A program made the position numbers and the translations under genes. DNA of 64,000 bases from Planctomycetota bacterium (GTDB lineage Bacteria; Planctomycetota; Phycisphaerae; Phycisphaerales; UBA1924), in assembly GCA_018242625.1 (NCBI GenBank), contig JAFEBO010000011.1:1-64000 (forward strand). Reading direction: 5' to 3'. Below, one piece after another: positions 26,189 through 36,087 of the stretch (within the stretch, counting starts at the first letter, position 1; each line of letters opens with the position of its first letter). The notes beneath the pieces are model-generated. The model was not told where the DNA came from, ran no database searches, and saw nothing but the letters and a program-made list of their open reading frames with translations.

Positions 26189-26638
26189 ATGTCGCACAAT
26201 CAGATTCTCCGTCTTTCAACACTTTTGGATAAATCCGACCCGATCGAGAGGCTGCGCGAACGCATGCTGCAGCGCGCGGGAAATGAGAGTTACACCTCCA
26301 TCGGCCACAAAACCGCGACGCACCCCGAAACTGTGCGGAGGTATCTCTCCGTCGGCGTTCCCTCGGTCCGATTCGTCCAGAGCTTCGCCGACGCGTTCTC
26401 CGTTTCAGCGGAGTGGCTGCTGCTGGGGCGCGGCTGCATGAACCGGGAAGAAATCGTTCGAACCTCAATCGGCCGGGCCACCGTTGAACAGCTCATGCAG
26501 GCGCTCGCCGAGCGCCTTGGAACACAAGAGCGGTTCCTGAGGGAGCTCGTTGAAAAGGCTCCGCCGCAAGCTCCCAAACCGCGTTCACTTCCAGCTCGCC
26601 GGTTCCGGGGCGCTTCGAATTACACCCAGGGCACCTGA
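26189..26638 (+). CDS. HTH (cI/XRE-like) transcriptional regulator
   Basis: 149 residues from ATG 26189; ATG 26171 would add six residues. Residues 20-75 form a lambda-repressor-like helix-turn-helix: RLRERMLQRAGNESYTSIGH, TATHPETVRRYLSVG and SVRFVQSFADAFSVSAEWLL, the last being the typical end of an XRE/cI DNA-binding domain. The C-terminal half is a helix (ATVEQLMQALAERLG) and a basic Pro-rich tail, likely for dimerisation. It stands 14 bases before the TIR-like gene and may control it. Confidence 0.7.
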   Translation: MSHNQILRLSTLLDKSDPIERLRERMLQRAGNESYTSIGHKTATHPETVRRYLSVGVPSVRFVQSFADAFSVSAEWLLLGRGCMNREEIVRTSIGRATVEQLMQALAERLGTQERFLRELVEKAPPQAPKPRSLPARRFRGASNYTQGT

Positions 26639-26652
26639 CCCGGAGCGGAACA

Positions 26653-27189
26653 ATGTCAACGTCACCGCCAACCGCGCTGAATCTGTATATCTGCCACCGC
26701 TCGGGCCGAAGCGACTCTCCGGCCCTCGATCTGGTGGCCGCACTCGAAGGACTGTCGCGCGGCCGCCTTGTGGCGCACTGCTCGGCAAACTTTGAATTCG
26801 GGCGCACCTGGCACGCGGACACGGCCCGCGCTCTCGATTCGGCCGATGTCATGCTGCTGCTGCTGGGCAGCAAGGATCTCGACTGGGACTGGTGGCTTTG
26901 TGAAGTCGGGTACTTTTCCGCCCGGCACCCCGGAGCTCCCGTTCTCTGCCTGCACAGGCCGGGGATTCAGATCCCTGCGCCGCTGCAGGCATGGAACCCC
27001 GGTCCCGCCGACCAGGCGAGGGTGCACAGCCTTCTTCGCGACTTGCTCGTCGAGCCGCCGCATCGGCTCCGGCCCGACATACTCGAACCCGACAAGGCGC
27101 CCGTGCTCAAAATGCTGACCGGCATGATTCTTCGCTGCTGCGCCGCGAGCCAAAGCGCGGTCCAGGACGAGTCTTCCCGTCCCGCCTGA
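26653..27189 (+). CDS. TIR-like domain protein, possible NAD-hydrolase effector
   Basis: 178 residues; ATG 26653 follows CGGAGCGG. The fold reads as TIR-like: strand LYICHRSG with Ser/Asp after it, helix with DLVAALEGLS, the segment GRTWHADTARALDSADVMLL, and DLDWDWWLCEVGYFSARHPG followed by strand APVLCLHRPG. Glu84 lies in WWLCE, giving the W-x-x-x-E spacing of the catalytic Glu in NAD-cleaving TIR proteins. In bacterial defence systems TIR domains are fused to or paired with sensors; here the only partner is an HTH protein. The C-terminal 70 residues are helical. The TIR call is from motif reading and needs structure prediction. Confidence 0.55.
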   Translation: MSTSPPTALNLYICHRSGRSDSPALDLVAALEGLSRGRLVAHCSANFEFGRTWHADTARALDSADVMLLLLGSKDLDWDWWLCEVGYFSARHPGAPVLCLHRPGIQIPAPLQAWNPGPADQARVHSLLRDLLVEPPHRLRPDILEPDKAPVLKMLTGMILRCCAASQSAVQDESSRPA

Positions 27190-27190
27190 C

Positions 27191-28132
27191 TCACGCCAGA
27201 TCGGCGCTGCTTTCAACACCCAGGCTTGCGTAGATCTCACGCGTCGCGTTGGAGCGGTTCAGTGTGTACAAGTGGATCCCGGCGACCCGCTTGTCCAGCA
27301 GGTCCCGGCACTGCTCGGTCGCCCAGTGGACCCCGACCCGGCGCACGGCAGTCTCGTCCCCGCCCGTGCGGTTCATCGCCCGAAGCAGCGGCGCCGGATA
27401 CCGGGCGCCGAGCGCCAGCTCCGACATCTTCTTCATGCCCGCGATCGATGTGATCGGCATCACCCCCGCGATGATGGGCTGCCGGATACCGGCGAGGCCG
27501 CACCGGTCTCGAAAATCCAGGAAATCGTGGTTGTCGAAGAAAAGCTGCGTCACGATGAAGTCCGCGCCCTCGTCGCATTTCGCCTTCATGCGCTCGATCT
27601 CGACCGTCCGGTTGGGGCAATCCGGGTGCCCTTCGGGAAAGCCGGCCACCCCGATCGCAAAGCCTCGCCTTTGCGGGTGCCTGCCCGCCTCATTGAATTT
27701 CCGTATGGCCCGGACAAGGTCTCTGGCGTGCGCAAAGTGCTTGTAAGGATCTTCCGCACCCGTGCCGCGCGGCGGATCACCGCGCAGCGCCAGGATCTTG
27801 TTGATCCCCGCGTTCGCATACTGCTGAAGAATCTCGTCGATCTGCTTCTCGTCGTGGCAGACGCACGTGAGGTGCGGCATCGGATCCAGCGGAGTCGTCG
27901 TTTTCAGCCGGACCACAAGCTGGTGGGTCAGCTCGCGCGTCGAGCCACCCGCGCCGTACGTCACGCTCACAAAGGTCGGCCGCAGCTTCTCGAGCGCCGC
28001 GATGTGCTTGTACAGCTCTTCCGCAGCCTCCGCGGTCTTGGGAGGAAAGAACTCGAAACTGAACGTGGTGCGTCCCTGCGCGAACAGGTCGCGAATGTCG
28101 CCGGCACCGCTTGTCGTTGGGCTCGCCCACAT
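27191..28132 (-). CDS. metF: Methylenetetrahydrofolate reductase
   Basis: 313 residues, a normal length for the FAD-containing TIM barrel. Diagnostic segments: TFSFEFFPPKTAEAAEELY, TFVSVTYGAGGSTRE, HLTCVCHDEKQID, LALRGDPPRG and DFIVTQLFFDNHDFLDF. It reduces 5,10-methylene-THF to 5-methyl-THF, which supplies methyl groups for methionine synthesis. It lies downstream of ahcY, but a strong terminator stands between them, so it may be transcribed partly from read-through or its own promoter. It converges with the TIR gene with a one-base gap. Confidence 0.95.
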   Translation of the reverse strand: MWASPTTSGAGDIRDLFAQGRTTFSFEFFPPKTAEAAEELYKHIAALEKLRPTFVSVTYGAGGSTRELTHQLVVRLKTTTPLDPMPHLTCVCHDEKQIDEILQQYANAGINKILALRGDPPRGTGAEDPYKHFAHARDLVRAIRKFNEAGRHPQRRGFAIGVAGFPEGHPDCPNRTVEIERMKAKCDEGADFIVTQLFFDNHDFLDFRDRCGLAGIRQPIIAGVMPITSIAGMKKMSELALGARYPAPLLRAMNRTGGDETAVRRVGVHWATEQCRDLLDKRVAGIHLYTLNRSNATREIYASLGVESSADLA

Positions 28133-28172
28133 CGTGAGGCTCTCGAAGAAATGCGTGCTCCAGCACGCCGGG

Positions 28173-28204
28173 AAAAAAAAGCCCGGACGCTTCCGCGCCC
28201 GGGC
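28173..28204 (-). terminator. Rho-independent terminator after ahcY
   Basis: On the minus strand GCCCGG-G-CGC, loop GGAA, GCG-T-CCGGGC and then eight T. It sits directly behind the ahcY stop and 41 bases before metF, so metF expression is probably reduced relative to ahcY. Confidence 0.9.
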
Positions 28205-28210
28205 ATCGGC

Positions 28211-29788
<1,578 letters not shown>

Positions 29789-29793
29789 TCAAC

Positions 29794-30771
29794 TCATGCT
29801 TTCCCAGTCGCCCTGGCCGCAATCGCAACAAACAATCCCGGCCCCCGCGCGTCCGGATCAACCGGCAATTCACGAAAACTCATCGGCACAAGCCCCGCGG
29901 CGGCAAAGTGCGATTCCATATCGTCTCGACCGAATCCAAGATGCCGATGCCCCATCCGGTGCCGATACTCGCTCCGGTCGTGCCGCACCATATCGATCAC
30001 GAGAACCCGTCCGGAAACTCCGCCCGCCTTGAGCACGCGGCCGGCCTCACGCAACGGAACTGCCGGGTCTTCCACATGGTGCAGCACCAGCCCGAACGCA
30101 GCGATATCCACGCCGCCATCGGGCAGAGGCAGCCGGGAGAGTTCTCCCGGCACAAACTCCACATTCCGCACCCCCGAGAGCCGTCGTTTCGCCGCCTCAA
30201 GCATCGGCCCCGACTGATCCACCGCGATCACCCGCTTGACCAGCGGAGCGAGAAGCTCGGAAATGTTGCCCGTACCGCAACCAAGATCGGCCACGGTGAG
30301 CGGGCCGGCAAGCAGCTCGAGAAGCGCCAGGGAGGTGAATCGAGATCCGAACAATTCCTGCCGGACCGCGTCCCACTCACCGGCAACCCTGCCAAAGTAT
30401 GCCTGGCTGTCGGTGCGACGCTCGTTCAATACCGCCGCCACCCGACGCGCATCCTCGGCCCGCTCGGCTCTTTCACCGGGACCCGCCTGCTCTCGGATCG
30501 TGAGCCAGAGCGCCCGAGCGGGCTGCGAAAGGTCGTCCAGCACCATGCGATAGAACGTCGCCGTGCCCTCGCTTCGCCGGACCAGCCACTGCGAGTCCGC
30601 GAGTACCTTGAGATGCCGGCTCACAGTTGATTGAGGGCTCTGGAAAACCTGCGCGAGCTCACCGACCGACAGCTCGTGCGTTTCCAGCACCTCAAGCAGC
30701 CGTAGCCGCGTCCGATCTGCCAGGACGGCGAGACGCTCCGCAACAGGAAGATGAGAAACCCTGCCTTTCAT
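29794..30771 (-). CDS. ArsR-family regulator fused to a SAM-dependent methyltransferase domain
   Basis: 325 residues from ATG 30771. Residues 5-95 are an ArsR winged helix (LAVLADRTRLRLLEVLE, LSVGELAQVFQSPQSTVSRH, ATFYRMVLDDL). Residues 130-320 are a class I methyltransferase with motif VADLGCGTGNISELL, VIAVDQSGPMLEAAK and FGLVLHHVEDP. The fusion is recurrently found beside methionine/SAM-cycle genes, and here it leads an operon with ahcY and metF. It probably senses SAM or SAH through the methyltransferase fold and represses the operon. An inverted repeat overlapping its own start supports autoregulation. Enzyme activity is unproven. Confidence 0.85.
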   Translation of the reverse strand: MKGRVSHLPVAERLAVLADRTRLRLLEVLETHELSVGELAQVFQSPQSTVSRHLKVLADSQWLVRRSEGTATFYRMVLDDLSQPARALWLTIREQAGPGERAERAEDARRVAAVLNERRTDSQAYFGRVAGEWDAVRQELFGSRFTSLALLELLAGPLTVADLGCGTGNISELLAPLVKRVIAVDQSGPMLEAAKRRLSGVRNVEFVPGELSRLPLPDGGVDIAAFGLVLHHVEDPAVPLREAGRVLKAGGVSGRVLVIDMVRHDRSEYRHRMGHRHLGFGRDDMESHFAAAGLVPMSFRELPVDPDARGPGLFVAIAARATGKA

Positions 30772-30816
30772 CCGTTTATCCGGATGAATGGTAGAAAGAA
30801 GCCCCTTGACCGTCAA
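30767..30816 (-). promoter_or_regulatory. Promoter and operator of the ArsR-ahcY-metF operon
   Basis: On the minus strand TTGACG (30811-30816), 17-base spacer and TACCAT (30788-30793). Just downstream, a perfect inverted repeat TTCATCCG-6 bases-CGGATGAA (30767-30788) covers the probable start of transcription and the ATG. This is where an ArsR repressor would block initiation. Confidence 0.7.
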
Positions 30817-30866
30817 GTGTCCGCCCGGAGGCCGACATCGGTCCGGTAAGAACCGCCCAGGAAGGG

Positions 30867-31532
30867 TCAATCCGGCTGCAAGACAAAGCTCGGGCCGGGT
30901 ATTTCGCCCAGTTCTCTGATCCGCTTTTGAATCTCGGGATTCTTGGGCTCAATGTAGAGGGCCATCCGGAGCCTCTTGAGCTCGCTCTGCTTATCACCGA
31001 GCGAACGGTAGAGGTTGGCGAGTTCCATTTGCGGCTTGATGGATTTTCCACCATCCAATTTCGCCGCGGTGATCAGCGCCAGTTTGGCCTCGTCGACGTT
31101 GCCCAGCAGAAGCTGATAGTGCCCCAGGCGTTCATAGTCGCCGGGACGGCCACGTTCCCGCGCTTCGCGGGTAAGGAACGTGATGAGCTCTTCGCGTTCA
31201 TTGCAGGCGTAGAGAGCTTCCGCCAGCCCCTGCGCATAGGCCTGATTGTCCGGATGGACCGCAAGACACTGGTAGAACTGCTCGCGAGCTTCCTGAGGCT
31301 TGTTCAGCTTGAGGTACGTTTCTGCAAGCGAATAGCGCACATCCACGCCGTCGGGCTTGCGTGTGACATACTCCTGGTAGTTCGCCAGAGCCTTGTCGTA
31401 CTCGCCCAATTGGTATTCACGATTACCGACTTCGCGCACCAGGTCGAGGTTGCGCTCGGCCTGACAGCCGCCTAGCAGCACCATCGCCATCACGCACGCC
31501 AGCATTCCCATCCGCACATTGCTCGACATCAT
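30867..31532 (-). CDS. TPR-containing lipoprotein
   Basis: 221 residues from ATG 31532, which has CAGGAG seven bases upstream. Signal with lipobox VLLGGC. The mature protein is made of tetratricopeptide repeats: REVGNREYQLGEYDKALANY, DVRYSLAETYLKLNKPQEAR, ERLGHYQLLLGNVDEAK and MELANLYRSLGDKQSELK. It is likely an outer-membrane lipoprotein acting as a scaffold, as with pilus-assembly or TPR lipoproteins. The specific partner is unknown. Confidence 0.8.
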   Translation of the reverse strand: MMSSNVRMGMLACVMAMVLLGGCQAERNLDLVREVGNREYQLGEYDKALANYQEYVTRKPDGVDVRYSLAETYLKLNKPQEAREQFYQCLAVHPDNQAYAQGLAEALYACNEREELITFLTREARERGRPGDYERLGHYQLLLGNVDEAKLALITAAKLDGGKSIKPQMELANLYRSLGDKQSELKRLRMALYIEPKNPEIQKRIRELGEIPGPSFVLQPD

Positions 31533-31638
31533 CCGAATCTCCTGACGATCCGCCGAAAATCGGCGCGGCCCTCTCATCGGCCCGACAGAATACGCCGCCG
31601 GAAAGAACGCCGCCGTCCGCGGGCCCTTACGCTGAGAT

Positions 31639-32154
31639 ATGCCTCATCCCCCTACGGATCAGCCGATTGTGCGCGTCCGCCCCGCACGGGAGGCGGACGT
31701 CCCCTTCCTGCTCGCCATGATCAAAGAGCTTGCCGCCTACGAGCGAGAGCCCGATGCGGTCCGATCGACCCCCGAATCGCTCCGCCAATACCTCTTCGGC
31801 GAGGGCTTCGGGCGGGGCCCCTCGGCCGAGGCCCTTGTCGGAGAGCTCGGCGACCGCCCCGTCGGCGCCGCGATCTACTTCATGAATTTCTCGACCTGGT
31901 CCGGACGGCCCGGCCTGTATCTCGAGGATCTGTACGTGCAGCCCCAAGCCCGCCGGCACGGCCTCGGACAGCTCATGCTCAAAGAGCTTGCCCGCATCGC
32001 CCGCTCCCGGGGCTGCGCGCGAATGGAATGGTCCGTGCTCGACTGGAATGAACCGGCACAGAATTTCTACAAGACCCTCGGCGCGCGTGAAATGAGCGGC
32101 TGGCACATCTGGCGCATGGACGCGGCCTCTATAGAAGAACTCGCCGGGCGGTGA
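31639..32154 (+). CDS. GNAT-family N-acetyltransferase (diamine/spermidine acetyltransferase-like)
   Basis: 171 residues. The pattern IVRVRPAREADVPFLLAMIKEL, YFMNFSTWSGRPGLYLEDLYV, the acetyl-CoA loop QARRHGLGQLML and WNEPAQNFYKTLGA are all typical of the SAT1-like GNAT branch. It would acetylate a primary amine such as a polyamine, or a related amino-group substrate. It is transcribed toward the asparagine synthetase gene (4-base gap, convergent). Confidence 0.85.
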   Translation: MPHPPTDQPIVRVRPAREADVPFLLAMIKELAAYEREPDAVRSTPESLRQYLFGEGFGRGPSAEALVGELGDRPVGAAIYFMNFSTWSGRPGLYLEDLYVQPQARRHGLGQLMLKELARIARSRGCARMEWSVLDWNEPAQNFYKTLGAREMSGWHIWRMDAASIEELAGR

Positions 32155-32158
32155 GCCG

Positions 32159-34048
32159 CTATTCCCGCAGGCGTGCCGCCGTCCTTTCAAAGTCCATCGA
32201 ATCGCCGCTCTCGATGCAGCCGAACCAGAGCGCCAGGTTCATCATCGGCCATGCCACGTTCCAATACTGCGACGGGTTCGCGGCCGCGGCCGTGATCGCC
32301 TCCGGGGTAAAGATCTCCGCGAGCGCTTCACTCTCAAGGATCACGCGGCGCATCGACCCGATCCAGCCGGCAAAAGGCAGCGGGAAACTCGCCTTCTCCC
32401 GCGCCAGAATCTCGGACGGCAGCTCCGCGCGAAAAGCCCGCCGCAGCGCGATCTTCGTGTTCTCTGGCCGCCGCGGCTCTCTTTCCAGAAATTTCTCGGC
32501 CATCGGCAACGACTCCGCGAACTGAGCCACCGTGAAATCGGCAAAGGGCGTTCGCCCTTCGACGCTCTCGAGCATCGACGCCGAATCGAGCCGCAGGAGC
32601 AGCTGCGCCAGATTCACCCGCCGCTGAAAAGCCAGATGGGCAGCGAGCGGATCATCGCTGTTCACCTGCGCTGCGCATCGATCAAACTCTGATCGGAACC
32701 ACGCACGCACCGGTTCCCCCTGCTCTATCCGGTCTAGAAAGCCCGGCGTGAACACTCGCCCGTAGGTTTCAAGCCGTAGCCAGGCGTTGGCCAGCAGCTC
32801 AAATTCCCCCGGGTGCAGGCCCGGGTCCGACCGCACGAGCGCATGCTCGCCCCTGCGGAATTGGGCCGCGGCGAAGAGCGCAAAGTCATAACCGCCGAAA
32901 AGTTCGTCGGCCCCCTCGCCGCTCAGCGTCACGATGCACCCCTGCCCTCGCAGCGCACGCGTTACTTCATTGATCGCCACCTCGTTCGGCGTGCTCAGCA
33001 CCAGCCCCTGTCGCGCCACCATCTCCACCCACCGCCGTTCAAACATCTCGGCGGTCACGGGAGCTTCCGTATGCGAGGTGCCCAGCCGCTCGGCCATCAG
33101 CCGCGCAAACGCAAAGTCGTCGGCCCCGGGGGCACTCCCGCCCTTGGCGCCCGATGCAAAGGTTCTCAGGGTCTCTTTGGACCCCGCCTCGCGCAGAGCT
33201 TCGCAGGCCGCGCTGGCGATAATCGAGCTATCCAGCCCTCCTGAGAGCATCGAACACAGCGGAACATCGCTCCGCAAGTGCCGCGCAACGCTGTCGCGAA
33301 TCACTCCCGCTGTCTCGCCCGCTTTCCGCTCGGTCGCGGCTCCGGCCCACAGCGATCGCCGTTCGACGCTGACACGCTCCCCGGCGAAATGCACCCGAAA
33401 CACCGTTGCCGGTTCCACGATCCGAACGTCCGCCAGAAGCGTCCGCTCTCCCAGAGTCGTCCGTGTCGTCGACATGTACGAGGCAACGACCACAGGGTCG
33501 TGAGCCTCTGTGATCATCGGGTGCAGCCGGACCGCGGGCAGTTCGCTCGCGAAGACAAACTCCGCCGCCCCGCCGCGGCCGTCCCCCACCAGGGCGTAAT
33601 ACAACGGCTTGACACCAAGGGCGTCTCTGGCCACCAGCGCCACTTTCCTCGTGGTATCGACAAAGCAGAGGGCAAACATCCCGCGGAGTTTGGCAAGCCC
33701 CGCCTCCCCCCAGGTGGCGAGCGCCGCCAGCACCGTCTCCGTATCGCTCCGGGTCCGAAAGCCGACTCCGACTCTGGAAAGCTCCTCGCGCACCTCGCGG
33801 TCGTTGTACAACTCGCCGTTGTACACGATCACAAAGCGCCCGTCCGCCGAGGACATCGGCTGAGCCGCCTCCACCGAAAGGTCCACAACCGCCAGCCGGC
33901 GATGCCCGAGCGTGTAACCGTTCCCCTCGATCAGGCCGGCGCCGTCAGGACCCCTGTGCGACATGCGGTCCCGCATCCGCTCAACAACGGCGCGCCGCGA
34001 CCTCGAACCCCCAACCTCGCAATACAGAATGCCCGTAATGCCGCACAA
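32159..34048 (-). CDS. asnB: Asparagine synthetase, glutamine-hydrolysing
   Basis: 629 residues. The start codon is TTG (34046-34048) directly before Cys2, the nucleophile of the class II glutaminase domain (CGITGILYCEVGG, MSHRGPDGAG, VYNGELYNDREVRE). The synthetase domain carries the PP-loop SMLSGGLDSSIIASAACEAL and LSGEGADELFGGYDFA. It makes asparagine from aspartate with glutamine and ATP, or serves as an amidotransferase in envelope polymer synthesis; the wide variety of AsnB paralogs prevents a firm choice. No promoter was assigned. Confidence 0.93.
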   Translation of the reverse strand: MCGITGILYCEVGGSRSRRAVVERMRDRMSHRGPDGAGLIEGNGYTLGHRRLAVVDLSVEAAQPMSSADGRFVIVYNGELYNDREVREELSRVGVGFRTRSDTETVLAALATWGEAGLAKLRGMFALCFVDTTRKVALVARDALGVKPLYYALVGDGRGGAAEFVFASELPAVRLHPMITEAHDPVVVASYMSTTRTTLGERTLLADVRIVEPATVFRVHFAGERVSVERRSLWAGAATERKAGETAGVIRDSVARHLRSDVPLCSMLSGGLDSSIIASAACEALREAGSKETLRTFASGAKGGSAPGADDFAFARLMAERLGTSHTEAPVTAEMFERRWVEMVARQGLVLSTPNEVAINEVTRALRGQGCIVTLSGEGADELFGGYDFALFAAAQFRRGEHALVRSDPGLHPGEFELLANAWLRLETYGRVFTPGFLDRIEQGEPVRAWFRSEFDRCAAQVNSDDPLAAHLAFQRRVNLAQLLLRLDSASMLESVEGRTPFADFTVAQFAESLPMAEKFLEREPRRPENTKIALRRAFRAELPSEILAREKASFPLPFAGWIGSMRRVILESEALAEIFTPEAITAAAANPSQYWNVAWPMMNLALWFGCIESGDSMDFERTAARLRE

Positions 34049-34147
34049 GCCGGATTCTATCGGATCGACCGGCCTGCTCCATGCTCATTTCAGCATCCGC
34101 ACGCGGCCAACCCGATGCGGCTCATTCTCCGGTGCGCGGCAGGCGTT

Positions 34148-34606
34148 TCACACCCAGACCTGCACGATCACGTTGGGCTCTTTCAGCTTGCCCGTCCACT
34201 CTCCCACCGTGGAAGTCGAGAACTTCACCTCGTGATCCGGGTGTGCATCCAGCCAGTCATTGATCTGCTTGTCCAGGAATTCGAGCGACTCGCCGGTCAG
34301 CTTCGCGTGAAATGTCTTCACATGCGTCGCACCCACGCCCGTCTTGTTCGTTTTCCGCTGCCACGAATCTTCGGTCTTGCCGATCCCGCCTTTTTGCTCG
34401 AAGGCAGTGATCTTCGGCTTGACCTCCGGACCTCCAAGAGAAGCAGCAGCCCCGGGCGTTGCCGGCGTTCCCGCGCCACTCACGCCACTGCCGCTCGTCA
34501 TGCCCGCGCCGGGACGAAAAACGTTCTGCCCTCCCCCCGGCTGCAGCCCCCCGGTTCCAGAACCTCCAAGTCCATCGGGTGAACGATTCGCGAGATCTTG
34601 AAGCAT
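34148..34606 (-). CDS. Small protein, hypothetical
   Basis: 152 residues from ATG 34606; AAGGGG stands five bases upstream, and the longer open frame above it overlaps the ABC gene out of phase. The N-terminal 60 residues are Gly/Ala/Pro-rich and probably disordered (GGSGTGGLQPGGGQNVFRPG). The C-terminal 80 residues are a compact domain with alternating strands and a helix (ATHVKTFHAKLTGESLEFLD; INDWLDAHPDHEVKFSTSTV; EPNVIVQVWV). No family was recognised. It follows the ABC gene by 25 bases. Confidence 0.55.
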   Translation of the reverse strand: MLQDLANRSPDGLGGSGTGGLQPGGGQNVFRPGAGMTSGSGVSGAGTPATPGAAASLGGPEVKPKITAFEQKGGIGKTEDSWQRKTNKTGVGATHVKTFHAKLTGESLEFLDKQINDWLDAHPDHEVKFSTSTVGEWTGKLKEPNVIVQVWV

Positions 34607-34631
34607 AAAGACCCCTTTCCTGGTGGTGGCC

Positions 34632-35858
34632 TCAGCATACCGCGCCAGAAAGGAGCCATCGATCCCCTGCCTTTCTCTCGCCGACCCACACCACCCCCGT
34701 GCCATCCCGGCCCCGCACCACCGCCCGCACCCGGTCCTCCGATTCCACCAGTTCCACCACTTCCAGCGACGCGAGCCGGCGAACACTCCCCCGCCCGCCC
34801 GAGACCGGTCCTTCCCGCTCCAGATACTCCCGTCGATGGTCGCCGATCCGCTCGGCCTCGATCACGCCCGGCCGTTCGACGTCGCTCCCGATACTCAATC
34901 GAAAGCTGAGCAGTCCCGCCGCAGGATCGCGACGTTCCAGCATCCAGTCCAGATGAGAGGTCCCGTCGGGGAGATCGTGCCTCAGAACGACACACCGCCC
35001 CACCCCCTTCTCAGGTCTCACTCCGCGCTTCGCACCAAATCCCACCCGCGGCACCGCGGCGAGCAATCGTTTGGTGTAGTCGTTGCTGGGTCGGAGCAGC
35101 ACGTCATCCCGAGGCCCCGCCTCCACGATCCGACCCCTCCACATCACCGCGATGCGATCGCACATGTGCCCGATGACGTTCATGTCATGGCTGATGAAAA
35201 GACAACTCAGGCGAAAATCCCTCTGAAGATCCTTGAGAAGATTCAGAATCTGCGCCTGCACCGAAACGTCGAGCGCGCTCGTCGGCTCGTCGCAAACCAG
35301 CAGCCGCGGCCCAAGCGCCAGCGCCCGCGCGATCCCGATCCGCTGGCGTTGCCCGCCAGAAAACTGGTGCGGGAACCTCTCCGCGGCGGACGCGGGCATG
35401 CCGCACCGCTCCAGCAGCTCCCCCACCTTCCTCTCCAACTCCGCCTTCTTTTTCACCATCCGGTGCACAACCAGAGGCTCGCCCACGATCGCCCCGACCC
35501 GCATCCGCGGGTTCAGCGATCCCCCCGGATCCTGAAAGACGATCTGCATCTCCCGTCGAAGCCGCCTGAGTTCGGCGCGGCCCGCGGCAAACACATCGCG
35601 GCCCACGAACCGCACTTCTCCCGACGTCTGAGCCACCAACCTCAAAATCGTTCTGCCGACAGTCGTCTTTCCGCATCCCGACTCGCCAACAAGCCCCAGC
35701 GTCTCTCCGGGACCAATGTCGAAGCTAACCCCATCAACCGCCTTCAGAACCTCCCCTCGCCCAAGCCAACCCGAGCGTGGCATGAAGTGTGTGCGCAAAT
35801 CACGCACCGAGAGCAGCGCCTGCTTCGCCCCTCCTCCGGCTGGTTCCGCCTCCTGCAT
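34632..35858 (-). CDS. ABC transporter ATPase (oligopeptide type) fused to a LigD 3'-phosphoesterase-like domain
   Basis: 408 residues. Residues 15-275 are an Opp/Dpp-type ATPase: Walker A GESGCGKTTV, Q-loop QIVFQDP, signature FSGGQRQRIGIARAL, Walker B LLVCDEPTSALDVS, switch His in LFISHDM and the typical end YTKRLLAAVPRV. From about 300 to 405 comes a domain that is not part of this family: VVLRHDLPDGTSHLDWMLER, LLSFRL, AERIGDHRREYLEREGPVSG and GRGSVRRL, which resembles the LigD N-terminal phosphoesterase (PF13298) as seen in free-standing planctomycete proteins. No permease genes are adjacent. The fusion may be real or a result of deletion between two genes. Confidence 0.8.
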   Translation of the reverse strand: MQEAEPAGGGAKQALLSVRDLRTHFMPRSGWLGRGEVLKAVDGVSFDIGPGETLGLVGESGCGKTTVGRTILRLVAQTSGEVRFVGRDVFAAGRAELRRLRREMQIVFQDPGGSLNPRMRVGAIVGEPLVVHRMVKKKAELERKVGELLERCGMPASAAERFPHQFSGGQRQRIGIARALALGPRLLVCDEPTSALDVSVQAQILNLLKDLQRDFRLSCLFISHDMNVIGHMCDRIAVMWRGRIVEAGPRDDVLLRPSNDYTKRLLAAVPRVGFGAKRGVRPEKGVGRCVVLRHDLPDGTSHLDWMLERRDPAAGLLSFRLSIGSDVERPGVIEAERIGDHRREYLEREGPVSGGRGSVRRLASLEVVELVESEDRVRAVVRGRDGTGVVWVGERKAGDRWLLSGAVC

Positions 35859-35887
35859 GCCGCGATCCTACCGCCCGATCGCCGGGC

Positions 35888-35915
35888 TTGACCAGAGCCC
35901 CTCACGGTCTACTCT
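35888..35915 (+). promoter_or_regulatory. tRNA-Phe promoter
   Basis: TTGACC at 35888-35893, a 16-base spacer and TACTCT at 35910-35915, with a start expected about ten bases before the tRNA. Confidence 0.55.
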
Positions 35916-35931
35916 TCCCCCTCTACTTTCC

Positions 35932-36004
35932 GGGCAGATAGCTCAATTGGTAGAGCACAGCATTGAAAATGCTGGGGTTGCCGGTTCAAGTCCGGCTCTG
36001 CCCA
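35932..36004 (+). tRNA. tRNA-Phe (anticodon GAA)
   Basis: Complete cloverleaf: acceptor GGGCAGA/TCTGCCC, D arm GCTC..GAGC, anticodon stem CAGCA/TGCTG enclosing TTGAAAA with anticodon GAA, T arm GCCGG-TTCAAGT-CCGGC, discriminator A. The CCA end is not encoded. The gene is single and ends in its own terminator. Confidence 0.95.
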
Positions 36005-36008
36005 TTCC

Positions 36009-36045
36009 CGGCCCGTCGCATCCGCGGCGGGCCGCTTTCTTTTTG
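36009..36045 (+). terminator. Rho-independent terminator after tRNA-Phe
   Basis: CGGCCCGTCGC pairs with GCGGCGGGCCG (one G-U pair) around a 4-base loop and is followed by CTTTCTTTTT. Confidence 0.88.
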
Positions 36046-36087
36046 CCTGTCCCGCTTTCCGGACCTTATCCAATCCCCTCTTTAGGC

